Positions 26,520-34,821 of a DNA stretch of 50,621 nt are shown here, one piece after another. Within the stretch, counting starts at the first letter, position 1. Every line of letters begins with the position of its first letter. Origin of the DNA: Pedosphaera sp. (GTDB lineage: Bacteria > Verrucomicrobiota > Verrucomicrobiia > Limisphaerales > SXQI01); assembly GCA_025359965.1 (NCBI GenBank), contig JANYDC010000018.1:1-50621 (forward strand). Reading direction: 5' to 3'. A model generated the notes under the pieces. That model saw only the letters and a list, made by a program, of their open reading frames with translations. It was not told the origin of the DNA and did no database searches. A program made the position numbers and the translations under genes.

Positions 26520-26622
26520 GAGAGTGTCATCATGCTCCTCACCTCATAAAATTGCAAGGAACTCAAATGAGAGATTCAGCTTACAGGTTTTTGATCACTC
26601 CTGCTGCTGAGTTCTGAATCAT

Positions 26623-27828
26623 TTATTCCAAGGCGGAAACCGCCGTCTGTTGAAAAATCCTGCGTGCTTCTGAATCATCTCCGTTGGGGAATCCGGCGCG
26701 TTGAATCATCAGGATCATGATTCTTTGCTTCAAAGGATCGCCCCAGCTCTGTGTCGCGTAGGCGCCTCCGTGGCCGAATGTTCCCTTCGACAACATCTGT
26801 GTCACGCCCATCGGCTCCTTGACCACTTGAAACCCAAACCCCCAGCTCATCCCCTCCACGAAGCCGGTCTTGATATTGCCAGTCTGGGTACGAGTCATGG
26901 CATTCGCGCTGTTCACATCCAATATGCGGTGCCCCTCATAAATCCCGCCATGAAGCATCATCCGGTAAAAAATTGCCATATCCCTCGCGGTGGAGAATAG
27001 ACCGCCTGCCGGAGCCGCCATGCGATGGTGATCGCCCAGACCGCCCTTGATGAAATAGATCGGCGTTTCCTCGAGTGAATTTCCGTCACTTGCGGGTTTG
27101 TAGCTCTTGGCAATGCGCTTGGCCTGAGCAGGGGTGGGCCAGAAAGTAGTGTCGCGCATCCCCAGCGGCGTCAGAATGCGTTCCTGAATGAAGTCGGCGT
27201 AACTGCGGCCGGAAACCACCTCCACAATCCGCCCCAGCGTGTTGATGCCCGGATTGCAGTATTCCCATTTGCTGCCCGGAGCGAAATGCAATGGTTGCTG
27301 CGAATAAGCCATCACCATCTCAGCCAGAGTCGATCCCACACGAGGTGAAGGCACATCCCCCAACCCGGAAGTGTGCGTCAGTAAATCCCTCAGGGTAATC
27401 GGCCGTGCCGCAGGCACGATTGTCCGTGAATCGGTGGACTGTTCCTTGATCATCCATAGCCCCTTGAACTCAGGCAAATACTTCTCCACCGTGTCCTCCA
27501 CATTCAACCGGCCATCATCCTGAAGAATCTGCACCGCCACGGCGGTGATCGGCTTGGTCATGGAGGCAATCCAGAACAGGCTGTCCTTCTGCATGGGTTT
27601 CCTGCCTGCGATATCAGAGAGCCCAACCGCCTGGAAACTCAGAATTTCGTCGGCATTCGCCACCAGAGTCACGGCCCCAGAGATTACGCCGTCGTCCACC
27701 AACTTCTGCATGGCCGGCGCGATGGCCTGATCCAGCTTGGCTGCAACTTTGCCGCTGCCGCCTGCCTGAGCCAGAAGGGAGGAAAGGACGCACAGCAAAA
27801 CAGCAAGGATACGAGCATTTTTTGGCAT
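26623..27828 (-). CDS. Secreted serine hydrolase, class C beta-lactamase family
   Basis: 401 residues from the ATG at 27828, which starts a signal peptide (MPKNARILAVLLCVLSSLLAQA); the frame opens 26 codons earlier. Catalytic motifs of the PF00144 family are all present: SMTK at about residues 89-92 (FWIASMTKP), YCN (KWEYCNPG), and HGG near the C-terminus (GTFGHGGAYATQSWGDP). The family includes AmpC, esterases such as EstB, and DD-peptidases; the sequence does not discriminate, but the tripartite motif arrangement and LTHTSGLGD suggest an esterase or peptidase rather than a resistance enzyme. The next gene, a small membrane protein, ends 64 bases upstream on the same strand. Confidence 0.92.
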   Translation of the reverse strand: MPKNARILAVLLCVLSSLLAQAGGSGKVAAKLDQAIAPAMQKLVDDGVISGAVTLVANADEILSFQAVGLSDIAGRKPMQKDSLFWIASMTKPITAVAVQILQDDGRLNVEDTVEKYLPEFKGLWMIKEQSTDSRTIVPAARPITLRDLLTHTSGLGDVPSPRVGSTLAEMVMAYSQQPLHFAPGSKWEYCNPGINTLGRIVEVVSGRSYADFIQERILTPLGMRDTTFWPTPAQAKRIAKSYKPASDGNSLEETPIYFIKGGLGDHHRMAAPAGGLFSTARDMAIFYRMMLHGGIYEGHRILDVNSANAMTRTQTGNIKTGFVEGMSWGFGFQVVKEPMGVTQMLSKGTFGHGGAYATQSWGDPLKQRIMILMIQRAGFPNGDDSEARRIFQQTAVSALE

Positions 27829-27892
27829 GACGCTTTTTAAACGAACCGCCCGGCCAAGGCAATTCCAACCAACGCAGCCAATTAACGCCCCA

Positions 27893-28144
27893 TCATTTTT
27901 TTGCAATGAGATACCTCAAAAAAGCCCACAAACCCGAAAACCGGAATTGAGGATCGACGTAATGAGAGATCACGTAGAATGCGAAGTAGTAAAACCGGCA
28001 GAAGCACCAAATGGCGATACCCAAGTAAATCGCCGTCCGAAAGTCCGGATGCTCAATCAGCAACAACCCCGCCGCCAGCACGCCCACCACGAAAAATAAA
28101 ATCCCCTTCAACTTTATCCAAAACGGGTCCGTTAAATTCTTCAT
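27893..28144 (-). CDS. Small membrane protein, unknown function
   Basis: 83 residues with two clear transmembrane segments (KGILFFVVGVLAAGLLLI and TAIYLGIAIWCFCRFYYFAFYV). The aromatic-rich end of the second and the short polar termini are typical of small inner-membrane proteins of unknown role. GGAG lies about 14 bases before the ATG, further than optimal. It runs with the serine hydrolase gene. I do not recognise the family. Confidence 0.7.
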   Translation of the reverse strand: MKNLTDPFWIKLKGILFFVVGVLAAGLLLIEHPDFRTAIYLGIAIWCFCRFYYFAFYVISHYVDPQFRFSGLWAFLRYLIAKK

Positions 28145-28333
28145 TCAAGTCAACTGAGCTCCATGATGTGATTCCGCATCTCGAAAAGCTCTAATTTTGG
28201 ACAGCATTCGCTCAAGAAGGTTCAACCTGTGACGGATGCGACGACGCGCTATTCATCGGTCTATTGATAACTGTAGGAACAGGTTTGTTGCGCCTGCGCT
28301 TAAGCCTCCGCCTCATTGCGTCGATTTGCGACT

Positions 28334-29923
28334 ATGGATTTGATTGCGAGACCTGCCAATGCGGGGGATGCCGCCTTATGGATGGCGCTTTGGCGCGAAC
28401 TGGTCGGGACGGAATACCCTGATGCGCGGGTGTATGACCCCCTTTGGGTTTGCAGCGATCTTGAGCGTGGCGACACATGGGTGGTCTTCGATGGCGACAA
28501 ACTTCTGTCTTCGGTAACAAGGCTGCCCGCACTATCCCTGAACGAGCGGCCTGTTGTGAATCTGGGACGTCACCTCCAACTGGCTGATTGCGTAGAAGCC
28601 ACCGCTTTTTTGCTATCGCAGATGCTCCCGCAGGATGGGTCCACACCTCAATTGTGGATTGGCCGTGCCCGCGCCAAGGATCTGGAGGTTCAGCAGGCCT
28701 ATGAATCCGCTGGTTTTGTGGTGGCCGGCTTCCAACCCTGCAAGCACCAGTATCAGGGTCGCGATGGCTCGGTTTTTTATATCCATCTGACTGATCCAAA
28801 CGCGCTCGAGTCTCAGACCGCAGTCTCCGATAGTCTCGGTTCGATTGTGGAAATGGTTCAGTGCGTCGAAAGCAAATTTGATCGCCCCTCCGTGGAATTG
28901 CTCTGCGATGGAGCGACCGGATACTCCATCCAAGGCGACTGTGAGTTTGAAACTGTCAAATGGACGGAGTGGGAAACCCAGCGCTGCATGTGGACCGGGG
29001 CGGGGGTATCCGGTTATTACAACACCGGCTTTGGGTTCTTGCGCGCGAATGGCGAGGTGTCGCTCTCCGGTCTGACCGCGTTTCGGGATGGGACTGCGGT
29101 CGGCGGCGCCGCCTACATTTTTGACCCTTCGGATCGTTGCGTTCGCATTTATGACTTGGCAACCCGAGACCCCATGGATGCAGGCCCGATCCTGCATGAA
29201 CTTCTCCGGGAGGCTCAGGAGCGGTTCAACGCGATTTATATAGAGGTGGATGTTTCACTGAAATCCACCCGCCTGCTCAAGACCGCGGAGCAGCTTGGCT
29301 TCAATCCTGTGGCGTGCCTGCCACTTCCGTCCAAGAATCAGGAACGCTCACAACACATCATCAAACTCGTTAAACTGAACCTCAGTTTCGAGGGTGAAAC
29401 CCATCCTCTCACACCTTCCGCCCGGCACATGGCGGATCTTGTTGAGAAATCCATGGCCGAGCTGAAAGTGGGCGTAGCCGTGATTAATTTACTCAGGGCC
29501 CTTCCTTTCTTCCAAGGCCTAGGCGACGGTGAATTGCGCAAAATGGCCACTCTTTTTACTCAACGCCTGATTCGTGGCGGTGAAATGGTGTTCGACAAGG
29601 GATCGGCTGGTGATGAGGCCTATGTCCTGGTTCGGGGTCAGGTGGATATTCTGCTGGAAGCCAACACTGCTCCCGTAGCCAGTGTTGGCACCGGCCAGAT
29701 TTTTGGCGAATTGGCGTTTCTGGATGGCTCACCCCGCGTGGCCAGGGCCGTGGCCAGCCAGCCCACCATTCTCCTGGTGGTCCACCGGCGGGCCTTCCAC
29801 CAACTGGCAAGCCACGAGCCCCACTTGGGACAGGTGGTCCTGCGCAACATTGCCATTGAACTTTCCCACCGCCTGCGCCTCACCAACACCGCCCTTCTTA
29901 GCAAAATAAAACTGGCAGCGTGA
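28334..29923 (+). CDS. Tandem GNAT-like acyltransferase with C-terminal cyclic-nucleotide-binding domain
   Basis: 529 residues from the ATG at 28334; a TTG start at 28316 is less likely. Residues 1-155 look like a GNAT fold (WVVFDGDKLLSSVTRLPA, QQAYESAGFVVAGFQPCKH). Residues 200-345 look like a second (SLSGLTAFRDGTAVGG, KTAEQLGFNPVACLPLP). After a linker, residues about 395-529 form a cNMP-binding domain (FFQGLGDGELRKMATLF) with a good phosphate-binding cassette, FGELAFLDGSPRVARAV. Mycobacterial Pat joins the same domain types in reverse order, and cAMP there controls protein lysine acetylation. This protein could do the same; the domain order and two GNAT units make it distinct. No neighbour suggests the substrate. 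Confidence 0.8.
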   Translation: MDLIARPANAGDAALWMALWRELVGTEYPDARVYDPLWVCSDLERGDTWVVFDGDKLLSSVTRLPALSLNERPVVNLGRHLQLADCVEATAFLLSQMLPQDGSTPQLWIGRARAKDLEVQQAYESAGFVVAGFQPCKHQYQGRDGSVFYIHLTDPNALESQTAVSDSLGSIVEMVQCVESKFDRPSVELLCDGATGYSIQGDCEFETVKWTEWETQRCMWTGAGVSGYYNTGFGFLRANGEVSLSGLTAFRDGTAVGGAAYIFDPSDRCVRIYDLATRDPMDAGPILHELLREAQERFNAIYIEVDVSLKSTRLLKTAEQLGFNPVACLPLPSKNQERSQHIIKLVKLNLSFEGETHPLTPSARHMADLVEKSMAELKVGVAVINLLRALPFFQGLGDGELRKMATLFTQRLIRGGEMVFDKGSAGDEAYVLVRGQVDILLEANTAPVASVGTGQIFGELAFLDGSPRVARAVASQPTILLVVHRRAFHQLASHEPHLGQVVLRNIAIELSHRLRLTNTALLSKIKLAA

Positions 29924-29980
29924 AACGTTTGAACGATTGATGGAGTTTTCTGGGACAGCGTGTCAAGCCCAGTCAAAGCC

Positions 29981-31996
29981 TCAGACTGCCGGAGGTGGCA
30001 GAAAAGCCCGGTTTAGAGCTAGTGCCAGAGTGCGATAGCTCATAGGTTTGTGCAGCACGTCTCGGATTCCCTTTTGTCGGGCTTGTTCCTGGCTTAGCGA
30101 ACCGGTATACCCCGAGGTAAGGATGACCGAAAGTTCAGGGCGTATTTTCAAAACCCGTGTTGCAAGCTCGATCCCAGTCATGACCGGCATGGTTAAATCT
30201 GTAATCAGGACATCGCAACACTCAGGCGACTGTTGAATTGCCTCCAAAGCTTCGAGGGAGCTATTGAACACGATCGGGGAATAGCCAAGGCGCGCGACCA
30301 ATTTTTTGATAACCGCGCAAAGGGTCGGTTCGTCATCCACAACCATGACTCGTTGTCCGTTACCCGTTTGGATCTCTACGTTGGCCTCATCGGGGCTGTT
30401 TTCAACCGATGACAGCGCAGGCAGATAAATTCGAAACGTGGTACCCTTGCCCGGCGAGGTTTCAACGGTAATGCTTCCCTTATGCTCGGTGACGATGCCA
30501 TGCACGACGGACAACCCCAGGCCCGTTCCGCTGCCGACAGCCTTGGTGGTGAAAAACGGCTCAAATATACGCTCCATCGTTCCGGCACTCATTCCATGAC
30601 CGGTATCGGTTACGACCAGTCTCAAATAATTCCCCTCCGTCAGTTCGGGGGAGGGCTTGTGATCGAATTGGCCCAGTTGGATCGAATCAAGCCTAACAGC
30701 AAGCTGACCATGTGTTCCTTCCATCGCGTGCGCGGCGTTGGCGCAAAGATTCATCAGCACCTGATGAATCTGGTTAGGATCGGCGAGGACGGGGGGCAAG
30801 TTGCTTGCGATATGGCGGCGGATCTCAATGGTTGCAGGCAAAGTCGCACGGAGGAGGCGCAATACCTCCTCAATGACAGGGCTGAGTTGGGTTATCGTCC
30901 GTTCATGTTGATGGCGACGACTGAAGGAAATTATCTGGCTGACCAGATTGGAGGCGCGATGGCCCGCCTTGAGCACTTCCTGCAGGTTTTCCTGAAGGTC
31001 GGAATTATGGGGGTTATCCAGCTTGGTTTGCTCGGTGAGCGTTAGTATGGCGCAGAGGATGTTATTAAAATCGTGGGCAATGCCTCCGGCTAAAGTGCCA
31101 AGCGCCTCCAATTTTTGTGCCTGTCGAAGCTGATCCTCCGTCTCCACGCGCTCCGTGATATCGGTTTCGATTCCATCCCAAATAATTCTCCCTGCCGAAA
31201 TTTTTCGCGAGGCCGCGCAAAGATTCATCCAACGAATCACTCCGTCCGCCCGACGCATCCGCACGGTGACGTCAAACACACCCGGTGAAGCCACTGATTT
31301 GTCCCTAGCTGTGAGAAACTTAAGCCGGTCCTCCGGCAAAATTTGATTGAGGAACAAATCCGCATGCAGGCACACGGCCTCGGCCGACAGTCCGTTCAGT
31401 CTGTGCAGCCCGGCGCTAAGGTGAAGAAAACACATGCCGCCGTCAGGTTCGCGCATGAGCTGAAAAACCATGCTGTCCGGCAGATTGTCGCTCAGAACCC
31501 GCAGGCGCTCCTCACTTTCGCGGAGTTTGTCCGTATTCTCGGCGAGCAACGCCTCGAGTTGCGATTTCTGCCGCCGGTTTTCCACCAAAAGCCGGGAGCG
31601 GTCGAGATTTCGGCGCAAAACGAACTCAAGCTCCTCGGTTTTCTCAACTGGCTTGACGACATAATCCCAGGCACCGAGCCGGATCGCCTCGATGGCATCG
31701 TGCAGGGTGCCGGAACCGGAGACCACAATGATTGGAACCGCGGGGTCTATGGCCTTCATGGCTACGATTAACTCCATGCCGGACATCACTGGCATAAAGA
31801 GATCAACAAGAACCAGGTCAAATGGGGCGCGCTCAAAAAGTTTTAGGCCTTCACGTCCGTCAAAGGCCACTTCGACCGAGTAGCCCAAGTCCTCCAATCC
31901 GCAGGAAAAATTCCGGCGAATTGCTTCGTCGTCATCCATGACCAAAACCCTGACAGGCCGGCCCGAGGAATTTTTGCTTGTGGAAAGAATATTCAC
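29981..31996 (-). CDS. Hybrid sensor histidine kinase: receiver-PAS-kinase-receiver
   Basis: 671 residues with no membrane segment, so cytosolic. N-terminal receiver with D65 (LVLVDLFMP), a coiled linker, a PAS domain at about 165-285 ending DGIETDITERVE, then a HisKA domain with H308 (GGIAHDFNNIL). The HATPase has the N box NLCANAAHAME, G1 DTGHGMS and G2 GSGTGLGLS. A second receiver carries D600 (DVLITDLTMP). Family 4-type kinase sequence. It stands 16 bases after the lone receiver gene, which itself overlaps the upstream sensor kinase, so the three form an operon. Signals probably pass from the membrane kinase to the receivers; output is unknown because no DNA-binding domain is encoded. Confidence 0.93.
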   Translation of the reverse strand: MNILSTSKNSSGRPVRVLVMDDDEAIRRNFSCGLEDLGYSVEVAFDGREGLKLFERAPFDLVLVDLFMPVMSGMELIVAMKAIDPAVPIIVVSGSGTLHDAIEAIRLGAWDYVVKPVEKTEELEFVLRRNLDRSRLLVENRRQKSQLEALLAENTDKLRESEERLRVLSDNLPDSMVFQLMREPDGGMCFLHLSAGLHRLNGLSAEAVCLHADLFLNQILPEDRLKFLTARDKSVASPGVFDVTVRMRRADGVIRWMNLCAASRKISAGRIIWDGIETDITERVETEDQLRQAQKLEALGTLAGGIAHDFNNILCAILTLTEQTKLDNPHNSDLQENLQEVLKAGHRASNLVSQIISFSRRHQHERTITQLSPVIEEVLRLLRATLPATIEIRRHIASNLPPVLADPNQIHQVLMNLCANAAHAMEGTHGQLAVRLDSIQLGQFDHKPSPELTEGNYLRLVVTDTGHGMSAGTMERIFEPFFTTKAVGSGTGLGLSVVHGIVTEHKGSITVETSPGKGTTFRIYLPALSSVENSPDEANVEIQTGNGQRVMVVDDEPTLCAVIKKLVARLGYSPIVFNSSLEALEAIQQSPECCDVLITDLTMPVMTGIELATRVLKIRPELSVILTSGYTGSLSQEQARQKGIRDVLHKPMSYRTLALALNRAFLPPPAV

Positions 31997-32012
31997 AAAT
32001 GGTCCATACGGT

Positions 32013-32381
32013 TTATCGGATTAAGGAACGGATGGCGGCATCCAATTCCGCCAAATCATTGATCGGTTTGATGAAATACATCCTAGCCCCGGCCGCCATC
32101 GCCGTATCGACGGCGTGCTGATCGCCTGTGCCGGTAATGACAATGACGGGAGTGTCCGGGCTGTTCTCCCTCATCCATTTGACGACCTCAATGCCGTTCT
32201 TCTCGGGCATGCGCAGATCTGTCAAAACCACATCCGTCTTGTTCAGGGTAAAAATTTCCAGTCCTTCACGGCCGTTGGCCGCCTCTGACATGATATAACC
32301 GCTGTCTTCGAGGTAGGCGACCATTGCCTTTCGAAGCTTGTCCTCGTCCTCAATCACAAGAACTGAGGCTTCTGTATTCAT
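32013..32381 (-). CDS. Single-domain response regulator
   Basis: 122 residues, a bare receiver without output domain. Acidic pocket is ED/E near residues 11-13 (VIEDEDKLRK), phosphoacceptor D55 (DVVLTDLRMPEKNG), conserved Thr in VIVITGTGD and Lys in YFIKPI. The ATG overlaps the stop of the upstream kinase gene by four bases (ATGA), consistent with translational coupling. Such lone receivers act in phosphorelays or through protein contacts, as CheY and Spo0F do. It presumably receives phosphate from the neighbouring kinase. Confidence 0.95.
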   Translation of the reverse strand: MNTEASVLVIEDEDKLRKAMVAYLEDSGYIMSEAANGREGLEIFTLNKTDVVLTDLRMPEKNGIEVVKWMRENSPDTPVIVITGTGDQHAVDTAMAAGARMYFIKPINDLAELDAAIRSLIR

Positions 32382-34633
32382 GCTTCAATCCTTGTGTGAA
32401 TAGGCAACTTAACGACGAACTTGGCCCCATGCCCGGGAGAGGAATGCACGCTGATAAAACCCTGGTGATTCTCGGTGATAATTGTGTAAGAAACGGATAA
32501 CCCAAGACCCGTCCCGACGCCCGGTGATTTGGTGGTGAAAAACGGTTCAAATACCCGCCGTTGCACAACGTCGTCAATGCCAGGGCCGTTGTCCTCCACC
32601 TCCAAGACCGCATATTTATCCACCCTGCGGATTCGAAGAGTGATGGCGTTTCCGCGTTCATCGGTGTGTTCCGCCATGGCCTGGGCGGCATTCTTGATGA
32701 GGTTAAGCAAAACCTGCTGGATCTCCACAACCACCACGGAAACCTCGGGAACGTCAGCCTGATACTCGCGGGTGATGGTGATCGTCCGGAAATCAAAGCG
32801 TTTCCGAAGGTCGTAATCGTTCGCGGCAAGCTCCACAGTTTGGTCCATGATTTCCGAAAGGCGCACCCATTGGCGGTCGGTTCCGCTTTTGCGGCTAAAC
32901 TGGAGGATATTGGCGATGATTCGGGCCGCCCTGCTGGACGCCTCCTGAATATCCTGTAGGAAGGTGTCGATCCCCCGACGTTTGAAGTAGGCGCCCATCA
33001 ACTCCAAGCTGATCCCCAATTCAGCTCCGGCCTTCTGGTTCGCCGGCAGCTGCTGTGAAACCCGGCGCTGAATGTTTTGTGCTGCCAGACTGATGATGCC
33101 CAGGGGATTGTTAATCTCATGGGCCATGCCCGCGGCCAAGCCCCCGAGCGACATCATTTTTTCGCTCTGCACGATCATGGCCTGCACACGTTGGCGTTCC
33201 GTGACATCCTCAATCCTTAGAACCGCGCCTTCAATTCCGGCGGCAACCAGCCGGTAAAGCATTAAATCGAACACACACCGCTCCCCCTCCTTTTCCAGAT
33301 AAACATTCTCCAGCGAGGCCGTCCCCCCCTTTTTGGCCTTGTCTTCAAGAGTTTTGATGGACGTGTCGAAATCAGGAAGGAGTGAGTGTATGGCCTGTCC
33401 GAGAGCATTCGCCGCAGAGCGTCCGGTGAGAGTCTCAGCCTGCCGGTTCCATTGGTTCACGGTGCCGTCGGTGTTCAACCCGATCAGCGCGGCAGGCATT
33501 GAATCGATGATGCTGGCCAGATGATTTTTCAGCCCTTGAAGCCGCGACTCGGTTTCTTTGCGATCGGTGATGTCCACTTCCATGCTGACCAGCCAGACGG
33601 CGAGGACTGTAAAAAGGATCGTAGCCGCAATACCCGCAAATTCCTGATATTCCTGACTGCGGTAACCCTCAACCCGGGCGGCAAGCAAGAGGTCCAATTC
33701 CTTGGCGCTTGCCTCCCAAAGGCGATAAGCCTCGGAATGCGCACGCCAGCCTGCCTCCTCGAATTGCGACACCGAGGGTTTGTTGCCTCCAACCATGCCA
33801 TCGAGAATGTCGAGGAAAGCATTGTTGGCGGATATGTATCTGTTGATGGCAGGAGGCAGGTTGGTCTGAAGGGACATGCTTGTTCCATGAGAGGAAGAAA
33901 CGCTGTTCAACGCGGTCCGGCCCGCTCTCGCAATCCGATCCTGACTCTCGTTCCTCAGCAGTGCGGCGATGACTGCGATTTGGCTGGCATGGGCCTCTCT
34001 TTCATCCCTTCGGATCCAATTGCCAACTTTAAAGATGCAATCAGCCGTTCGCTGCTGTGTCTGCGGCAGGATATTCAGGTTGATTTCAACCAGATAAAAA
34101 CTGTCAAGATCCCTGTCGAGAATCAAATTGCTGCAGTCGCCAGTGTGGGCGATCACTAGTTGAAGTGTCTTAACAAGCTTCTCCGTCGATTTATCCCAAT
34201 CAGGTCCTAAACGTGGTGAGTTCCTGACACCTTCCCAATCGGCGGCCAAACCCGACAATAAAGGATGCGCAGTTTGGTTTCCGTGCGAACTATTTTTTTT
34301 GAATCCCAGCATCCTCCCAAGGTCCTCGTTGCAATTGGCCGTCACCAAGGCGACAGCTGAGTCAATTCTTCCCTTTAAAAGTTGAACGTTTGACCCGGCC
34401 GCCGCATCGCCGGCAGCAACCTTAAGAACTTCAGCCTGATACTTTGGGATTAGGTCCAATAGAAGCTCAAGAGGGCGAAGAAACTTGCTGCCCCCGATTT
34501 CCTTCACGGTGAATTGAATATCTTTTGAGACGGAAATATTAATTAGGTATGATGAAATTAGCAGCAAGGGCAGACTGCTGGTGACCGCCACGATTAACAC
34601 CCTATGCCAAAGCTTAAGAGCAAACCCCTTCAT
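32378..34633 (-). CDS. Membrane sensor histidine kinase with PAS domain
   Basis: 751 residues. Membrane segments at about 11-33 and 332-352 bracket a 300-residue helical sensor region outside the cytoplasmic membrane. A PAS domain follows at 367-480 (LASIIDSMPAALIGLNTDG to LRIEDVTERQ). HisKA has H505 (GGLAAGMAHEINNPLG); the HATPase has NLIKNAAQAMAE, DNGPGID and GVGTGLGLS. Ligand unknown; the sensor region is not one I recognise. First gene of a three-gene operon with a single receiver (four-base overlap) and a hybrid kinase. Confidence 0.94.
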   Translation of the reverse strand: MKGFALKLWHRVLIVAVTSSLPLLLISSYLINISVSKDIQFTVKEIGGSKFLRPLELLLDLIPKYQAEVLKVAAGDAAAGSNVQLLKGRIDSAVALVTANCNEDLGRMLGFKKNSSHGNQTAHPLLSGLAADWEGVRNSPRLGPDWDKSTEKLVKTLQLVIAHTGDCSNLILDRDLDSFYLVEINLNILPQTQQRTADCIFKVGNWIRRDEREAHASQIAVIAALLRNESQDRIARAGRTALNSVSSSHGTSMSLQTNLPPAINRYISANNAFLDILDGMVGGNKPSVSQFEEAGWRAHSEAYRLWEASAKELDLLLAARVEGYRSQEYQEFAGIAATILFTVLAVWLVSMEVDITDRKETESRLQGLKNHLASIIDSMPAALIGLNTDGTVNQWNRQAETLTGRSAANALGQAIHSLLPDFDTSIKTLEDKAKKGGTASLENVYLEKEGERCVFDLMLYRLVAAGIEGAVLRIEDVTERQRVQAMIVQSEKMMSLGGLAAGMAHEINNPLGIISLAAQNIQRRVSQQLPANQKAGAELGISLELMGAYFKRRGIDTFLQDIQEASSRAARIIANILQFSRKSGTDRQWVRLSEIMDQTVELAANDYDLRKRFDFRTITITREYQADVPEVSVVVVEIQQVLLNLIKNAAQAMAEHTDERGNAITLRIRRVDKYAVLEVEDNGPGIDDVVQRRVFEPFFTTKSPGVGTGLGLSVSYTIITENHQGFISVHSSPGHGAKFVVKLPIHTRIEA

Positions 34634-34821
34634 CCAGTATTTTGGAAAACATGGCTTGAATTGGTATGCATCCGCCCGGAGCTGGCGGAAAAGAAGTACA
34701 AACCAAAGGATAATTGATTATGGGCACGACATCCCGACGAGTCAAGGAAAATAAGGCCGAATTATCAACCAAAGCGCCTGCACTCCTGTCCAGTAGGGCC
34801 TCAGGCTGGCGCACTTGGCCC

